Positions 61,683-64,000 of a DNA stretch of 64,000 nt are shown here, in pieces (within the stretch, counting starts at the first letter, position 1; each line of letters opens with the position of its first letter). Location of the stretch: positions 186,001-250,000 of the forward strand of contig NZ_JAUHLN010000002.1 of the NCBI RefSeq assembly GCF_030412265.1, in the 5' to 3' direction. The position numbers were made by a program, and so were the translations under genes. The notes below the pieces were generated by a model that saw nothing but the letters and a program-made list of their open reading frames with translations, was not told where the DNA came from and ran no database searches. Source of the stretch: Fictibacillus terranigra (GTDB lineage Bacteria; Bacillota; Bacilli; Bacillales; Fictibacillaceae).

Positions 61683-64000
61683 CTAATTATGAATTAACTG
61701 AGTCTTCTTTTTGCGCGGGGTACTTTTTTTTACAGATGTTTTTTCTAAAAACGCAGTCATGACGGCCTCATCATGCTTTAAACCTGCCTCTTTTTGCTCG
61801 TCGATCCGATCGATCATCTCTTTATAATCTTTAGGGATTACTTTTACAAATTGAAGCCTGTATTCCGACCAGTTGCTAAGGATTAAAGCCGCTTTTGAGC
61901 TGAGTGTATAATGATAATGATTCAAAATCATCTTTTGGAGTTCTTTTTCCTCATGATCATCCTGCAAACTTTCAAGTTCAACACTGTCCTTGTTGCAAAG
62001 GGAAAGGAAGTGTTCTCTCTCACCGGCTAGAACGTAGGCAGTTCCTCCCGACATGCCAGCAGCGAAGTTCTTTCCGGTTTCCCCCAGAATTACGACTCGG
62101 CCTCCTGTCATATATTCGCACCCATGATCACCGATGCCCTCAACAACAATATCTGCCCCGCTGTTTCGGACAGCAAACCGCTCTCCGGCTGCTCCGTTAA
62201 TATAGGCTTCACCGCTAGTTGCGCCATAAAAGGCAACATTACCGGCGATGACATTCGTGTCCGATAGAAAATCAGATTCCTTTGGCGCCGAAACTGTAAT
62301 TTTACCTCCTGAAAGTCCTTTTCCTACATAATCATTTGCATCTCCTGTTAGGTAGAGAGACATTCCTCTTGGAATAAAGGCACCGAAGGATTGGCCCGCT
62401 GAACCGGTAAACTGCAGATTAATGGTATCTTCAGGAAGCCCCTCCTCTCCATATATCTTGGAGATTTCGCTTCCTGAAATGGTACCTGCTACACGGTTTG
62501 TATTATTTAAAGTAAAGGAGAGATTTACTTGCTCCTGATGCTCCAATGCCTGAGAAATGGCCGGAACTATTTCTCTCATATCCAAGGATTCACCGATCTT
62601 ATGATTTTGCGGGGTCTGGAACGTTCTGACAGAACCCTCGACTGTATGGGTCAGATTGGCTAAGTTCAATTGTTTCGCTTTCCAATGGTTCTTCGTCCGT
62701 TCTGAAACTTTAAGGATTTCACTGTGTCCAATCATTTCATCCATCGTCCTGAAACCAAGTTCAGCCATGATCTCACGAACTTCCTGAGCTACAAAGCGCA
62801 TGTAATTGACAACATGATCAGGATCACCCATGAATTTTTTTCGAAGCTCCGGATTTTGAGTCGCTACACCGACAGGACATGTATCCAGGTGGCAGGCACG
62901 CATCATAACACAACCGAGAACGACAAGAGGAGCTGTGGCAAAACCGTATTCTTCCGCTCCCAATAAAGCAGCCAGAACCACATCCTTCCCTGTCATCAGT
63001 TTGCCGTCAGTTTCAAGTACCACCCGGTCACGCAAACCATTCAGCATTAACGTCTGATGGGCTTCCGCCAAACCAAGCTCCCAGGGAAGCCCAGTATGCT
63101 TGATGCTTGTTTTTGGTGAAGCTCCAGTTCCTCCATCATAGCCGCTGATCACTATGACATCGGCAGCTCCTTTAGCCACACCGGCTGCAATCGTTCCTAC
63201 CCCTGCTTTCGCAACGAGCTTAACTGAAATTCGCGCATGATGGTTGGCGTTCTTCAGATCGTGAATCAGCTGTGCCAAGTCTTCAATCGAATAGATATCA
63301 TGATGCGGAGGCGGCGAAATCAAACCAACCCCTGGCGTTGATCCTCGAACATCTGCGACCCATGGGTATACTTTGTTCCCGGGCAGCTGTCCGCCTTCAC
63401 CCGGTTTCGCTCCCTGAGCCATTTTGATCTGCAGTTCATCGGCGTTCACAAGGTAATGGCTTTTCACACCAAATCTTCCTGAGGCGATCTGTTTGATCGC
63501 ACTTCGCCGTGAATCACCGTTCTTATCCAGTTTGTAGCGTTTTGGATCCTCTCCGCCTTCCCCGCTGTTGCTTTTGCCTCCTAGACGGTTCATAGCGATA
63601 GCCAATGCCTCGTGTGCTTCTTGGCTAAGTGAGCCGAACGACATCGCGCCCGTTTTAAACCGGCGGACAATGTTTTCAACAGACTCGACTTCTTCAATTG
63701 GCACTGCTTGCTCCCCAGATGGGAAAGAGAATAAATTTCTTAAAAAGTTAAGTCGTTCTTCATTTGCAGCTTGTGAATACTGTTTGAAAAGGCTGTAATC
63801 ATTTTTTCGGCATGCCCATTGCAAAGTATGAATCGTTTTTGGGTTGAACGCATGATGTTCCCCCGTCTTGCGCCATTGAAAATCACTGCCGGATTCAAGT
63901 GTTTCATCAAGCGCCTCCTTAAACGCGTCCGAATGCCGCTGCCGAGCTTCAAGTGCAATGGTTTGAAGATCGATGCCATCAAGCTGTGATGCCGTTCCTG
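61683..64000 (-). CDS. gltB: Glutamate synthase large subunit, N-terminus outside window
   Basis: Alpha subunit of NADPH-GOGAT (B. subtilis name GltA); converts glutamine plus 2-oxoglutarate to two glutamates. The frame runs into the window edge, so about 771 C-terminal residues of some 1,500 are visible; the glutaminase domain is missing. Visible FMN-domain segments: [37 protein letters not shown]. The 3Fe-4S ligands are in [19 protein letters not shown]. The C-terminal GXGXG beta-helix is [37 protein letters not shown] Met near 63824 is internal, not the start. Confidence 0.95.
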   Translation of the reverse strand, partial: GTASQLDGIDLQTIALEARQRHSDAFKEALDETLESGSDFQWRKTGEHHAFNPKTIHTLQWACRKNDYSLFKQYSQAANEERLNFLRNLFSFPSGEQAVPIEEVESVENIVRRFKTGAMSFGSLSQEAHEALAIAMNRLGGKSNSGEGGEDPKRYKLDKNGDSRRSAIKQIASGRFGVKSHYLVNADELQIKMAQGAKPGEGGQLPGNKVYPWVADVRGSTPGVGLISPPPHHDIYSIEDLAQLIHDLKNANHHARISVKLVAKAGVGTIAAGVAKGAADVIVISGYDGGTGASPKTSIKHTGLPWELGLAEAHQTLMLNGLRDRVVLETDGKLMTGKDVVLAALLGAEEYGFATAPLVVLGCVMMRACHLDTCPVGVATQNPELRKKFMGDPDHVVNYMRFVAQEVREIMAELGFRTMDEMIGHSEILKVSERTKNHWKAKQLNLANLTHTVEGSVRTFQTPQNHKIGESLDMREIVPAISQALEHQEQVNLSFTLNNTNRVAGTISGSEISKIYGEEGLPEDTINLQFTGSAGQSFGAFIPRGMSLYLTGDANDYVGKGLSGGKITVSAPKESDFLSDTNVIAGNVAFYGATSGEAYINGAAGERFAVRNSGADIVVEGIGDHGCEYMTGGRVVILGETGKNFAAGMSGGTAYVLAGEREHFLSLCNKDSVELESLQDDHEEKELQKMILNHYHYTLSSKAALILSNWSEYRLQFVKVIPKDYKEMIDRIDEQKEAGLKHDEAVMTAFLEKTSVKKSTPRKKKTQLIHN

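Overview
The window reads as chromosomal DNA of an aerobic, endospore-forming member of the Bacillaceae (Bacillus/Fictibacillus-like). Sporulation and Firmicute markers support this: a CdaS-type diadenylate cyclase, a SpoIIP protein, an alpha/beta-type small acid-soluble spore protein, a YhfH-type zinc-ribbon miniprotein, a proline T-box in front of proBA, a consensus GlnR/TnrA box, a consensus Fur box and strong GGAGG ribosome sites. I see no rRNA, tRNA, CRISPR array, insertion sequence or prophage.

Layout. 1-3.3 kb: the N-terminal part of an MHS-type permease, an EamA exporter, a decayed DinB gene and cdaS. 3.3-12.1 kb: a minus-strand catabolic cluster running MFS permease, aldehyde dehydrogenase, iron alcohol dehydrogenase, R2-like ligand-binding oxidase, sodium:solute symporter and a UbiD decarboxylase broken at its catalytic motif, closed by a terminator; a separate SDR gene lies downstream. 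12.2-21.3 kb: a nine-gene minus-strand operon for a molybdenum hydroxylase of the xanthine/CO dehydrogenase superfamily (orphan response regulator, XdhC, MocA-like protein, large subunit, CoxG, FAD subunit, 2Fe-2S subunit) ending in an acyl-CoA ligase and an enoyl-CoA hydratase. 21.6-26.4 kb: nitrogen and proline metabolism (proBA with T-box; ammonium transporter co-translated with an unknown coiled-coil protein behind a GlnR/TnrA box). 26.5-32.7 kb: two intact DinB proteins, spoIIP, several relics, a Fur-controlled DoxX protein, YebC and a DadA-like oxidase.

32.7-49.1 kb: sixteen minus-strand genes in one direction: two acyl-CoA dehydrogenases, three SDRs, two acyl-CoA ligases, a TetR regulator, hydroxyacyl-CoA dehydrogenase, two crotonases, a thioesterase, an APH-like kinase, a ComB phosphatase, a quinone oxidoreductase and a phosphotriesterase-like hydrolase. 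A promoter and a dyad operator stand in front. The kinase/acyl-CoA dehydrogenase/lactonase-like combination suggests degradation of 4-hydroxyacids or lactones through phosphorylated acyl-CoA intermediates; this is my inference.

49.1-60.1 kb: single housekeeping or stress genes (aldo/keto reductase, nitroreductase, SASP, speD, glutaminase, a catechol-dioxygenase-like VOC protein, a YogA-like dehydrogenase, a CAP-domain lipoprotein, a YukJ-like protein, ppaC, yhfH) interspersed with decayed genes (MerR, GrpB-like, GNAT, old-yellow-enzyme). 60.1-64 kb: glutamate synthase, small subunit and part of the large subunit. The window carries about nine broken genes, many identifiable only by joining reading frames.
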